Shown here in pieces: positions 1 through 6,492 of a stretch of 18,821 bases of DNA (within the stretch, counting starts at the first letter, position 1; each line of letters starts with the position of its first letter). Source of the stretch: JAITWN01 sp964384095 (lineage in GTDB: Bacteria > Pseudomonadota > Gammaproteobacteria > SZUA-140); contig CAYLKC010000036.1 of the NCBI GenBank assembly GCA_964384095.1, positions 1 through 18,821 on the forward strand, in the 5' to 3' direction. The notes under the pieces were generated by a model. That model was not told the origin of the DNA, searched no databases, and saw nothing but the letters and a program-made list of their open reading frames with translations. The translations under genes were made by a program, and so were the position numbers.

Positions 1-970
1 CCTGATCGGCGATACGCGGCAGGCTGAGCTTGATGTCGCCGACGACGCCGACATCAACACAGTAATGGCCATCGACCTCGGCCGGGCTCGCCGCGATGTG
101 AATGATTTGGCGATCGCGGGTGCGGTGCCACAGATAAGGGTGATACTCGACGAGGTCATAGCCGATGCAGATAATCAGGTCGGCGTGGTCGAATCCGCAA
201 TTGACGTAATCGCGTGACTGCAGACCCACGGTGCCGAGCGCCATCGGGTGACGGAACGGGATTACGCCTTTGGCCATGAAGGTGTTGGCGACCGGGATGT
301 TGAGTGTCTCGGCGAAGGCATCGAGCTGCGCCGAGGCCCGTGCGCGGATCACGCCGTTGCCGGCGAGGATGATCGGCGTCTTTGCCGCCGAGATCGCCTC
401 GGCCGCGCGGCGCACGCTCTCGGCGGCCGGCTCCGGCGGCGTCGGCGCGCGCACCGGCAGCGGCTCGGCCTCGATATCCATCGAAGCGATGTTTTCGGGG
501 AATTCGATGAAGGTCGCGCCGGTACGCTCCATCTGCGCGAGCTTGAAGGCCTTGCGCGTCACTTCCGGGATGATGTTCGGCGTCAGCAGTCGCGACGAAT
601 AACGGGTGATGTGATGGAAGATCGTCTCGAGGTCGAGGACCTGGTGCGATTCCTTGTGCAGCCGGTTGGTGCTCGCCTGTCCGGCGATCGCGACCAGCGG
701 CGCATAGTCCATATTGGCGTCGGCGACTGCGGTGATCAGGTTGGTCGCGCCGGGGCCGAGCGTGGACAGGCAGACGCCGGCGCGACCGGTCAGGCGGCCA
801 TAGACGTCGGCCATGAAGCCGGCGCCCTGCTCATGACGGACGGTGACGAAGCGGATCGAGGAGTCAAGCAGGGCGTCCATCAGCTCGAGGTTCTCCTCGC
901 CAGGCAGGCCGAAGATATACTCGACGCCTTCGTTCTCGAGACAGCGGACGAACAACCGGGCGGCGTTCAT
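1..970 (-). CDS. Acetolactate synthase large-subunit-like TPP enzyme (3' end outside window)
   Basis: The minus strand is open from an ATG at 970 to the window edge, giving the first 323 codons of a protein normally about 550 residues long. The translation starts MNAARLFVRCLENEGVEYIF and matches the N-terminal thiamine-pyrophosphate-binding domain of the acetolactate synthase family. It has the GLPGEEN turn, the RHEQ motif with the glutamate (residue 47) that activates the TPP cofactor, and STLGPGATN. A central domain then begins near residue 190. The family condenses two pyruvates to 2-acetolactate, for branched-chain amino acid synthesis or for acetoin. The HQVLDLE stretch resembles the AlsS-like branch more than classical IlvB, so I leave the symbol blank. 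The TPP-binding C-terminal domain is not visible. The gene lies 26 bases downstream of dsbA on the same strand and may be cotranscribed. A GAGGCG about 11 bases before the ATG is a plausible ribosome site. Confidence 0.85.
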   Translation of the reverse strand, partial: MNAARLFVRCLENEGVEYIFGLPGEENLELMDALLDSSIRFVTVRHEQGAGFMADVYGRLTGRAGVCLSTLGPGATNLITAVADANMDYAPLVAIAGQASTNRLHKESHQVLDLETIFHHITRYSSRLLTPNIIPEVTRKAFKLAQMERTGATFIEFPENIASMDIEAEPLPVRAPTPPEPAAESVRRAAEAISAAKTPIILAGNGVIRARASAQLDAFAETLNIPVANTFMAKGVIPFRHPMALGTVGLQSRDYVNCGFDHADLIICIGYDLVEYHPYLWHRTRDRQIIHIAASPAEVDGHYCVDVGVVGDIKLSLPRIADQ

Positions 971-996
971 CGGGGCGCCGTCGCCTCGTTCGGTGA

Positions 997-1632
997 CTAC
1001 AGCGATTTCGCCTCCTCACTGACCAGGTGGTCCATGACGTCGATCAGCGTCTCGAAGCTGCCGGTCATCGCCGGCCCGGTGCGGTACTTGCCGTTGACGA
1101 CGACCGCGGGGGTGCCGTCGATGCCATAACGGCGCGTCAGCTCGCGCGCACGCTGGACCTTGCTGTTGATTGCGAAGGAATTGAAGGTTGAGCGGAATTG
1201 CTGCTTGTCGACGCCGTGACGCTCAAAAAAGTCGGCAAGCTGGGCCTCGCTGCGCAGTTGTTCCTTACGATTGTGGATCGCGTCGAACAGCGCCTCATGA
1301 ATCTTCTCGGTGACGCCGAGAGCCTCGGCGGTGTAATAGGCGCGGGCATGGATCGCCCAGCTCTCGTTCAGGATCGCCGGCAGGCGGATGAAGGTCACAT
1401 GACTGTCGGCGCCGAGCAGCCAGCGTTCGACATAGGGCTGGAAGCGGTGGCAGTGCGGGCAACCGTACCAGAACACCTCGATGACTTCGATCTTTTCCGG
1501 GTTAGCGGTCGGTTGCGCCGGGACGATGCGCTCCCAGGCGATGTTCTCCTGGAAGCGCGCGTTGCCGGCGGCCAGGGCCAGGGCCGGCAGCAACAACAAC
1601 ACCAGGCCGGTGATCAGTCGGGACAGTTTCAT
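997..1632 (-). CDS. dsbA: Thiol:disulfide interchange protein DsbA
   Basis: Encodes 211 residues, the usual DsbA length. It introduces disulfides into proteins arriving in the periplasm and is reoxidised by DsbB. A hydrophobic signal peptide covers about residues 1–21 (MKLSRLITGLVLLLLPALALA). The thioredoxin-fold active site WYGCPHCHRF places the redox cysteines at 58 and 61 with the classic DsbA Pro-His dipeptide between them. The cis-proline loop appears as GIDGTPAVVVNG near the C-terminus. I chose the ATG at 1632 because a GAGGTGA ribosome site lies just upstream; a GTG at 1638 is in frame but sits within that site. A perfect TATAAT lies about 50 bases upstream. dsbA near engB is a known gammaproteobacterial arrangement, but the cytochrome c4 gene often found between them is absent here. 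Confidence 0.95.
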   Translation of the reverse strand: MKLSRLITGLVLLLLPALALAAGNARFQENIAWERIVPAQPTANPEKIEVIEVFWYGCPHCHRFQPYVERWLLGADSHVTFIRLPAILNESWAIHARAYYTAEALGVTEKIHEALFDAIHNRKEQLRSEAQLADFFERHGVDKQQFRSTFNSFAINSKVQRARELTRRYGIDGTPAVVVNGKYRTGPAMTGSFETLIDVMDHLVSEEAKSL

Positions 1633-1688
1633 GCTCACCTCTTCAGGGAAATGCGGGACGTCCGTCAGTGGACGCTGCTATGCCGATG

Positions 1689-1696
1689 ATTATACG
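1689..1696. promoter_or_regulatory. Shared -10 region of the divergent dsbA and engB promoters
   Basis: On the minus strand 1694–1689 reads TATAAT, a perfect sigma-70 -10 box. It would start a dsbA transcript near 1682 with a leader of about 50 bases. On the plus strand the same bases give TATACG (1691–1696), a plausible -10 for engB. No good -35 box is visible on either side; the best for dsbA is TAGGGA at 18-base spacing. The dsbA direction is the stronger call. Confidence 0.5.
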
Positions 1697-1747
1697 TTAC
1701 TCTTGGAGTCTTTCCCTAGCCACGAGTTCACCCGCCGTCGCGCCGAC

Positions 1748-2374
1748 ATGGAAGCACCGAATCCCTTTCAGCAGGCCGAGTTCCTGCTCAGCGCGCCGCT
1801 CGGCGCGCCGCTGGCCCCCGACGAGGGCCGCGAGGTCGCCTTCGCGGGCCGCTCGAACTCGGGAAAATCCAGCGCGCTCAATACACTGACCGGTCGCCGC
1901 GGACTTGCGCGGACGAGCCGGACGCCCGGGCGCACGCAGCAAATCAACTTCTTCGGTGTCGGCGATGGCGCCCGTCTCGTCGACCTTCCCGGCTACGGCT
2001 ATGCGAAGGTCCCCGAGGCGGTGCGGCGCCAGTGGCGGCCGCTGATCGAGCGCTACCTGCGGGAACGCCATTCGCTGAGGGGTTTGATGCTGACCGTTGA
2101 TTGCCGCCGTGATTTCGGCGACCTGGAGGCGATGATGTTCGACTGGTGCGCCGGTACCGGCATGCCGGTGCATGTCCTGCTGACCAAGTCCGACAAACTC
2201 AAGCGCGGCCCGGCGCATGCGGCGCTGCATCGCTGGGAAAAGCTGCTGAGAGGGCAGCCGGGACTCGATGCCGGAGTGCAGTTGTTTTCGTCGCTGGACC
2301 GCACCGGTGTCGACGCCGCGCGCGCGCGGCTGGCCGAATGGCTGGATTTCAGGCAAAAAAAAGCCCCGGAGTAG
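1748..2374 (+). CDS. engB: Ribosome biogenesis GTP-binding protein EngB (YihA/YsxC)
   Basis: Encodes 208 residues, typical for this essential TRAFAC-class GTPase, which acts in late assembly of the large ribosomal subunit (family knowledge). All G motifs are visible: G1 P-loop GRSNSGKSS at 34–42, the G2 region RTSRTPGRTQ at 55–64, G3 DLPGYG at 79–84, G4 TKSD at 146–149, and a G5-like FSS at 180–182. The reading frame stays open upstream to 1481, but that part is antisense to dsbA. The ATG at 1748 gives the family-typical N-terminus (MEAPNPFQQAEFLLSAPL). No convincing Shine-Dalgarno precedes it. The last codons overlap, in antisense, the terminator hairpin of a minus-strand transcript. The gene faces polA, as in E. 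coli and Pseudomonas. Confidence 0.95.
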   Translation: MEAPNPFQQAEFLLSAPLGAPLAPDEGREVAFAGRSNSGKSSALNTLTGRRGLARTSRTPGRTQQINFFGVGDGARLVDLPGYGYAKVPEAVRRQWRPLIERYLRERHSLRGLMLTVDCRRDFGDLEAMMFDWCAGTGMPVHVLLTKSDKLKRGPAHAALHRWEKLLRGQPGLDAGVQLFSSLDRTGVDAARARLAEWLDFRQKKAPE

Positions 2375-2399
2375 AGAGAGGGAGGGAAAATCCGGGGCT
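2354..2399 (-). terminator. Intrinsic terminator of the putative sRNA, overlapping the engB 3' end
   Basis: A perfect 9-bp stem (2391–2399 with 2362–2370) encloses a 20-nt loop. On the minus strand it is followed directly by about eight T residues (2362–2355). On the plus strand no T-tract follows the stem, so it is directional. The stem's distal arm and the T-tract lie inside the last engB codons. It would also stop any polA transcript that reads through the gap. Confidence 0.8.
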
Positions 2400-2482
2400 A
2401 ACAATGCCCGGCTTGGGGGCGCCGGGTACTCATTCCCCGCAAGGGAGGTTGACGGGGAAATCCAGGGGTAATTGCACCGATC
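2354..2482 (-). ncRNA. Putative Spot42/ErsA-position small RNA between polA and engB
   Basis: Seen directly: read on the minus strand, a sigma-E-type promoter is followed by about 129 nt with no evident coding potential and then an intrinsic terminator. The RNA would contain three hairpins. Hairpin 1 (2459–2433) is TTCCCCG pairing with CGGGGAA, extended by CAA/TTG, with a CCTCCC loop. Hairpin 2 (2426–2407) is CCCGGC pairing with GCCGGG. Hairpin 3 is the terminator, AGCCCCGGA/TCCGGGGCT, with a 20-nt pyrimidine-rich loop and then oligo-T. Established knowledge: E. coli encodes Spot 42 (spf) between polA and engB, and Pseudomonas encodes the envelope-stress sRNA ErsA there. Inference: this is a positional and possibly functional counterpart. 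I see no sequence similarity to Spot 42 and cannot test similarity to ErsA from memory. The 5' end is estimated from the promoter. Confidence 0.65.
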
Positions 2483-2488
2483 TGTACA

Positions 2489-2517
2489 TTGAGACCGCAC
2501 CTTTCCCGCAAAGTTTC
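2489..2517 (-). promoter_or_regulatory. Sigma-E/AlgU-like promoter of the putative sRNA
   Basis: On the minus strand GAAACTT (2517–2511) is followed by a 15-base spacer and GTCTCAA (2495–2489). The extracytoplasmic sigma-E class consensus is about GGAACTT, 15–16 bases, then GTCTAA or TCTGA. The match has one mismatch at -35 and one extra base in the -10. No equally good sigma-70 promoter is visible here. A perfect GGAACTT also occurs at 2558–2552 but has no -10 partner. Transcription would begin near 2482. Envelope-stress control would parallel that of ErsA. Confidence 0.55.
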
Positions 2518-2527
2518 AGCCGCTGTG

Positions 2528-2561
2528 AAAAAAATTTCGGGAGCCGGGGCAAAGTTCCGGC
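2528..2561 (-). terminator. Possible weak polA terminator
   Basis: On the minus strand, about 55 bases after the polA stop, a 5-bp GCCGG/CCGGC stem (2561–2543) is followed after about eight bases by seven T residues (2534–2528). The gap between stem and T-tract makes this a poor intrinsic terminator. polA transcripts may instead end at the strong hairpin at 2354–2399. Confidence 0.25.
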
Positions 2562-2614
2562 AGAACAGCTGCTTGAGCGATGTGATTGGCGGTGGGGCGG
2601 GGGCGGCCGCCGGG

Positions 2615-5341
2615 TCAGTGGGCGAGGTCCCAGTTCTCGCCGATGCCGGTGTCGACGACCAGCGGGATGCAGAGTTCGGCGGCCGCGGCCATCTCGCGGG
2701 CGATCGCCTCCGCGGCCTCGTCACAGCGTGCTGCCGGTGCCTCGAACACCAGTTCGTCGTGGACCTGCATGATCATGCAGATGTCGTCGTTACCGTTACC
2801 GAGCCAGGCGTCGATGCGCAGCATCGCGCGCTTGATGATGTCGGCGGCGGTGCCCTGCATCGGCGCGTTGATCGCGGCGCGTTCAGCGTATTCGCGGCGC
2901 TGACGATTACGCGAACCGATCTCGGACAGATACAGCCGTCGCCCGAACAGCGTCTCGACGTAGCCCTGGTCGGCGGCGCGTCTGCGGGTCTCCTCCATGA
3001 AGCGCTGCACGCCCGGATAGCGCGCGAAGTAACGGTCCATGTAGTCCTGCGCCGCATTGCGGGTGACGCCGATCTGCCGCGCCAGTCCGAACGATGACAT
3101 GCCGTAGATCAGGCCGAAATTGATCGCCTTGGCGCTACGGCGCTGTTCACTGTCGACCTCCTCGAGCGTGACGCCGAAGACCTCGGCGGCGGTTGCGCGA
3201 TGGATGTCGAGCCCGTCGCGGAAGGCCTCGATCAGGCGTTCATCGCCGGACAGGTGGGCGAGGATGCGCAGCTCGATCTGTGAATAGTCGGCGGCAACCA
3301 GCTTGCAGCCGGGCGGTGCGATGAAGGCCTGGCGAATGCGGCGCCCGGCCTCGGTGCGCACCGGGATATTCTGCAGGTTCGGGTTGCTCGACGACAGTCG
3401 GCCGGTTGCGGCGACGGCCTGGTGATACGAGGTGTGGATGCGACCGGTCTCCGGATGCACGAGCTCGGGCAGTCGATCAGTATAGGTCGACTTCAGCTTG
3501 CTGAGCGCGCGATGCTCGAGGATCAGCTGCGGCAACGGGTAGTCGAGCGCAAGGTCCTGCAACACCGATTCGGCGGTCGACGGCTGGCCTTTGGGCGTCT
3601 TCTGCAGCACAGGCAGGCCCTGGTGCTCGAACAGGATCTCCTGGATCTGCTTCGGCGAGGCGAGGTTGAAGGGCGCCCCGGCGACCTCGAAGGCCTGCTG
3701 TTCCACCGCCTCGATCTGGTGACCCAGTTCCTCGCCCTGCGCGCGCAGCATCGCGGCGTCGACCAGTACGCCATGACGTTCGATGCGCGCGAGCACCGGC
3801 ACCAGCGGAATCTCGATCTCCTCGTAGATGTAGCGCAGCCCCTCGACCGCGGCGACGCGCGGCCACAGGGTCTCGTGCAGGCGCAGCGTGATGTCGGCGT
3901 CCTCGGCCGCGTAGCGCGTAGCCGTCTCGATGTCGACCTCGCTGAACGGCTTCTGCTTGACGCCCTTGCCGGCGACCTCTTCGTACGTGATCGTCTTGTG
4001 GCCGAGGTATTTCAGCGCCAGCGAATCCATGTCGTGACGCGTCGCAGTGCTGTCGAGGACGTAGGACTCGAGCATCGTGTCATGACGCACCCCCCGCATC
4101 GCGATACCGCAACCGGCGAGTACGGTGAGGTCGTACTTGAGATTCTGCCCGATCTTGCCGATAGCCGCGTCCTCGAGCAGCGGCTTCAATTTTTCCAGTA
4201 CGCGAGCGCGGTCGAGCTGGCGTGGTGCGCCTTCATAATCGTGCGCAAGCGGGACATAGGCGGCCTCGCCGGCCTTCAGCGCGAACGACAGCCCGACGAG
4301 TGCGGCGTCAAAGGCCTCGAGGCTCGTCGTCTCCGTATCGAAGGCGAACGCACCGGCCTGCGCCAGTCGCGCGATCCAGGCATCCAGCGCCGGTTCATCG
4401 AGCACGGTCTGATAGTGCGCGCGCGGCGTGTCTGCGGACGCTGTGCCAGCGGCCTCCGGCGGCTCTGCTCCGCCCCCCGCGGTGAGGATATCTTCGAGCA
4501 GGCGGCGGAATTCGAGGCGCTGGTACAGCGCCCGTAGCTCGTCGGTGTCCGGCGGGCTGCGCGTCAGCCCGTCGGGTTCGACATCGAGCGCGACGTCGCG
4601 CCTGATCGTGACCAGGCGGCGCGCCAGCGGCAGCTGTTCGAGATGCTCGCGAATGCGTTCGCCGGTCTTGCCCTTGATCGCATCGGCATGCTCGATGATG
4701 CCATCGAGCGAGCCGTATTCCCCGAGCAGTTTGACTGCGGTCTTCGGCCCGACGCCGGGGACGCCGGGGATATTGTCCGAGGTATCGCCGATCAGCGCGA
4801 GGTAATCGATGATGCGTTCCGGCGGCACGCCGAACTTCTGTGCGACGCCGTCAGCGTCGAGGACCTGACCGGTCATCGTATTGACCAGCGTCACATGCGC
4901 ATCGACGAGCTGGGCCATGTCCTTGTCGCCGGTCGATATCAGCACGTCGATGCCATGGTCGCGCGCGCGCTCGGCAAGCGTGCCGATGACGTCGTCGGCC
5001 TCGACTCCATCGATGACGAGACAGGGCAGGCCGAGCGCGCGGACGACCGCGTGCAGCGGCTCGACCTGGCTGCGCAGCTCGTCCGGCATCGGCGGGCGGT
5101 TGGCCTTGTACTCGGCAAAGAGGTCGTCGCGGAAGGTCTTGCCCTTTGCATCGAATACGACCGCAACCAGCGCCGGGTCGTATTCCCGGAGCAGGGTCCG
5201 CAACATCTGGGTGACGCCGAAGACCGCGCCGGTGGCCTCGTTGCGTGAGTTGGTCAGCGGAGGCAGGGCATGGAAGGCGCGATACAGGTACGAGGACCCG
5301 TCGACCAGCACGAGCAGCTTCGCATCCGGGGTCCGCGTCAT
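2615..5341 (-). CDS. polA: DNA polymerase I
   Basis: Encodes 908 residues, a full-length PolA that fills gaps, replaces Okazaki primers and performs repair synthesis. Three domains follow in order. The 5'-3' exonuclease spans about 1–290, with the GDTSDNIPGVPGVGPKTA helix-hairpin-helix region near residue 190. The 3'-5' exonuclease spans about 310–500 and keeps its acidic residues: DTET near 335, then KYD in GQNLKYDLTVL, and AAEDADI. The polymerase domain carries motif A (DYSQIELRILAHLSGD), the O-helix (RRSAKAINFGLIYGMSSFG) and motif C (VHDELVF, catalytic Asp about 862). Proofreading therefore looks intact. The ATG at 5341 has an AAGGA about 12 bases upstream. The gene is divergent from the LOG-family gene and converges on engB across the sRNA locus. 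Confidence 0.98.
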   Translation of the reverse strand: MTRTPDAKLLVLVDGSSYLYRAFHALPPLTNSRNEATGAVFGVTQMLRTLLREYDPALVAVVFDAKGKTFRDDLFAEYKANRPPMPDELRSQVEPLHAVVRALGLPCLVIDGVEADDVIGTLAERARDHGIDVLISTGDKDMAQLVDAHVTLVNTMTGQVLDADGVAQKFGVPPERIIDYLALIGDTSDNIPGVPGVGPKTAVKLLGEYGSLDGIIEHADAIKGKTGERIREHLEQLPLARRLVTIRRDVALDVEPDGLTRSPPDTDELRALYQRLEFRRLLEDILTAGGGAEPPEAAGTASADTPRAHYQTVLDEPALDAWIARLAQAGAFAFDTETTSLEAFDAALVGLSFALKAGEAAYVPLAHDYEGAPRQLDRARVLEKLKPLLEDAAIGKIGQNLKYDLTVLAGCGIAMRGVRHDTMLESYVLDSTATRHDMDSLALKYLGHKTITYEEVAGKGVKQKPFSEVDIETATRYAAEDADITLRLHETLWPRVAAVEGLRYIYEEIEIPLVPVLARIERHGVLVDAAMLRAQGEELGHQIEAVEQQAFEVAGAPFNLASPKQIQEILFEHQGLPVLQKTPKGQPSTAESVLQDLALDYPLPQLILEHRALSKLKSTYTDRLPELVHPETGRIHTSYHQAVAATGRLSSSNPNLQNIPVRTEAGRRIRQAFIAPPGCKLVAADYSQIELRILAHLSGDERLIEAFRDGLDIHRATAAEVFGVTLEEVDSEQRRSAKAINFGLIYGMSSFGLARQIGVTRNAAQDYMDRYFARYPGVQRFMEETRRRAADQGYVETLFGRRLYLSEIGSRNRQRREYAERAAINAPMQGTAADIIKRAMLRIDAWLGNGNDDICMIMQVHDELVFEAPAARCDEAAEAIAREMAAAAELCIPLVVDTGIGENWDLAH

Positions 5342-5386
5342 GGCGGCAGGGGTCCTTGGTGGGCTCGGCCGGTCATCAGGGATTCG

Positions 5387-5394
5387 ATTATACT
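5387..5394. promoter_or_regulatory. Shared -10 region of the divergent polA and LOG-family promoters
   Basis: The minus strand reads TATAAT (5392–5387), a perfect -10 box oriented to polA, predicting a leader of about 40 bases. The plus strand reads TATACT (5389–5394), a near-perfect -10 oriented to the LOG-family gene, with a start near 5401. No good -35 hexamer is evident for either. The plus-strand -10 overlaps an in-frame ATG at 5395, which argues against that ATG as the LOG start. Confidence 0.5.
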
Positions 5395-5433
5395 ATGGGC
5401 AATCGCACGGCGTGGCACGGACAGGGACGCGCA

Positions 5434-6159
5434 ATGACCCATCAGCACAAGACAGGACACCCGACACTGAGACCCGCGGACGAGGCGCTGCTGAACCGCG
5501 AGTCATGGAAGGTGTTCCAGATCATGGCCGAGTTCGTCGAGGGCTTCGAGCGCCTCGCGCGGATCAAGCCGTCGGTCAGCATTTTCGGCTCGGCGCGTTT
5601 CAGCCCCGAACACCGTTATTACAGGCTTGCCGAGGAGATCGCGCGCCTGCTCTCCGATGCCGGCTTCACGGTCGTCAGCGGCGGCGGCCCGGGCATCATG
5701 GAAGCCGCGAACAAGGGTGCCTATGCCGGCAAGTCGCCGACGGTCGGGCTCAATATCCAGCTGCCGAAGGAACAGGTTGCCAACGACTATCAGGACATCT
5801 CTCTGCAATTTCGCCACTTCTTCTCGCGCAAGGTCATGTTCGTCAAGTATGCTTCGGCCTATGTCGTGCTGCCTGGCGGTTTCGGCACGCTCGACGAGAT
5901 GGCGGAGATCCTGACGCTGGTGCAGACCGGGCGCACGCGGCGTATCCCGATCCTGCTGGTCGGCAGCGAATTCTGGCAGGGATTGCTGGACTGGTTCCGG
6001 GCGACGTTGGTCGCCGAAGGCACGATCAACGACGGCGACCTGTCCCTGTTCGAGGTCATCGATGAGCCCCGTGAGGTGGTCAATGCGATATTCCGGTATT
6101 ACGAGCATCGAGGCTTCGAGCCCTCCGCCGAGGAGCGCGAGATGCTGCTCGACCTCTGA
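5434..6159 (+). CDS. LOG-family protein (TIGR00730 Rossmann fold), nucleotide 5'-monophosphate hydrolase-like
   Basis: Encodes 241 residues. The family hallmarks are present: SGGGPGIMEAANKGA starting near residue 82 and PGGFGTLDE at 147–155. These form the nucleotide-binding and catalytic surface of LOG/lysine-decarboxylase-like proteins. Characterised members cleave the N-glycosidic bond of nucleoside 5'-monophosphates: plant and bacterial LOG releases cytokinin bases, and E. coli PpnN cleaves purine and pyrimidine nucleotides. The substrate here is unknown, and 'lysine decarboxylase' would be a misannotation. I chose the ATG at 5434 because the upstream ATG at 5395 lies on the probable -10 box. 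Only four bases separate the stop from the DUF2782 gene, so this is the first gene of a three-gene operon ending in gspC. Confidence 0.88.
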   Translation: MTHQHKTGHPTLRPADEALLNRESWKVFQIMAEFVEGFERLARIKPSVSIFGSARFSPEHRYYRLAEEIARLLSDAGFTVVSGGGPGIMEAANKGAYAGKSPTVGLNIQLPKEQVANDYQDISLQFRHFFSRKVMFVKYASAYVVLPGGFGTLDEMAEILTLVQTGRTRRIPILLVGSEFWQGLLDWFRATLVAEGTINDGDLSLFEVIDEPREVVNAIFRYYEHRGFEPSAEEREMLLDL

Positions 6160-6163
6160 AGCC

Positions 6164-6487
6164 ATGTGCAGGCATCCGCGAGCGCCGCTCTGCATGACGC
6201 TGCTTGCCCTGACGCTCGCGCTGGTCTGCGCGATGCCCGCCGCTTTCGCCGCCGCTGCGGGGGCGGATGAGGGCGGGGAGGCGCCGGAGGTCACGATCAT
6301 CCAGCAAGACGACGCGATCATCGAGGAGTACCGCATCGGCGGACAGCTCTACATGGTCAAGGTGACGCCACGCAAGGGCATTCCTTATTATCTCGTTGAT
6401 ACCGACGGCGATGGCCGGCTCGATTCGCGCCGCTCCGAGCTGGCCGAGGACATGATGATCCCGCGCTGGACACTGTTCCGCTGGTGA
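6164..6487 (+). CDS. DUF2782 family small exported protein
   Basis: Encodes 107 residues. The N-terminus is a signal peptide: CRHPR, a long hydrophobic run, then an AFA/AAA cleavage region near residues 24–30. The mature part carries the conserved DUF2782 pattern: EVTIIQQDDAIIEEYRIGGQ, then LYMVKVTPRKGIPYYLVDTD, then a DGDGRLDSR tail and the aromatic end WTLFRW. Function is unknown. The family is restricted to proteobacteria and commonly sits next to polA; Pseudomonas has it there. It follows the LOG gene by four bases, and its TGA overlaps a GTG of gspC (GTGA), implying translational coupling. The DGDGR segment resembles a short calcium-binding loop, but this is only a resemblance. Confidence 0.85.
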   Translation: MCRHPRAPLCMTLLALTLALVCAMPAAFAAAAGADEGGEAPEVTIIQQDDAIIEEYRIGGQLYMVKVTPRKGIPYYLVDTDGDGRLDSRRSELAEDMMIPRWTLFRW

Positions 6488-6492
6488 CGGCG

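Noticed and set aside
248..1129. 293-residue plus-strand open frame opposite the acetolactate-synthase-like gene
   Set aside because: Its composition is that of a shadow frame; the minus strand there encodes an obvious TPP enzyme that simply runs off the window edge.
2552..2558. Perfect GGAACTT sigma-E -35 box upstream of the sRNA promoter (minus strand)
   Set aside because: No -10 element lies at 15–17 bases; the partner sequence is AATTTT. It may be chance or part of the weak polA terminator stem.
2146..3097. Plus-strand open frames spanning the engB–polA gap (2146–2772 and 2489–3097)
   Set aside because: They start within or after engB and run antisense into polA; the translations are low-complexity and lack domains, and the gap is better explained by a minus-strand RNA.
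3422..4537. 371-residue plus-strand open frame inside polA
   Set aside because: It is entirely antisense to polA, whose motifs are continuous through this stretch.
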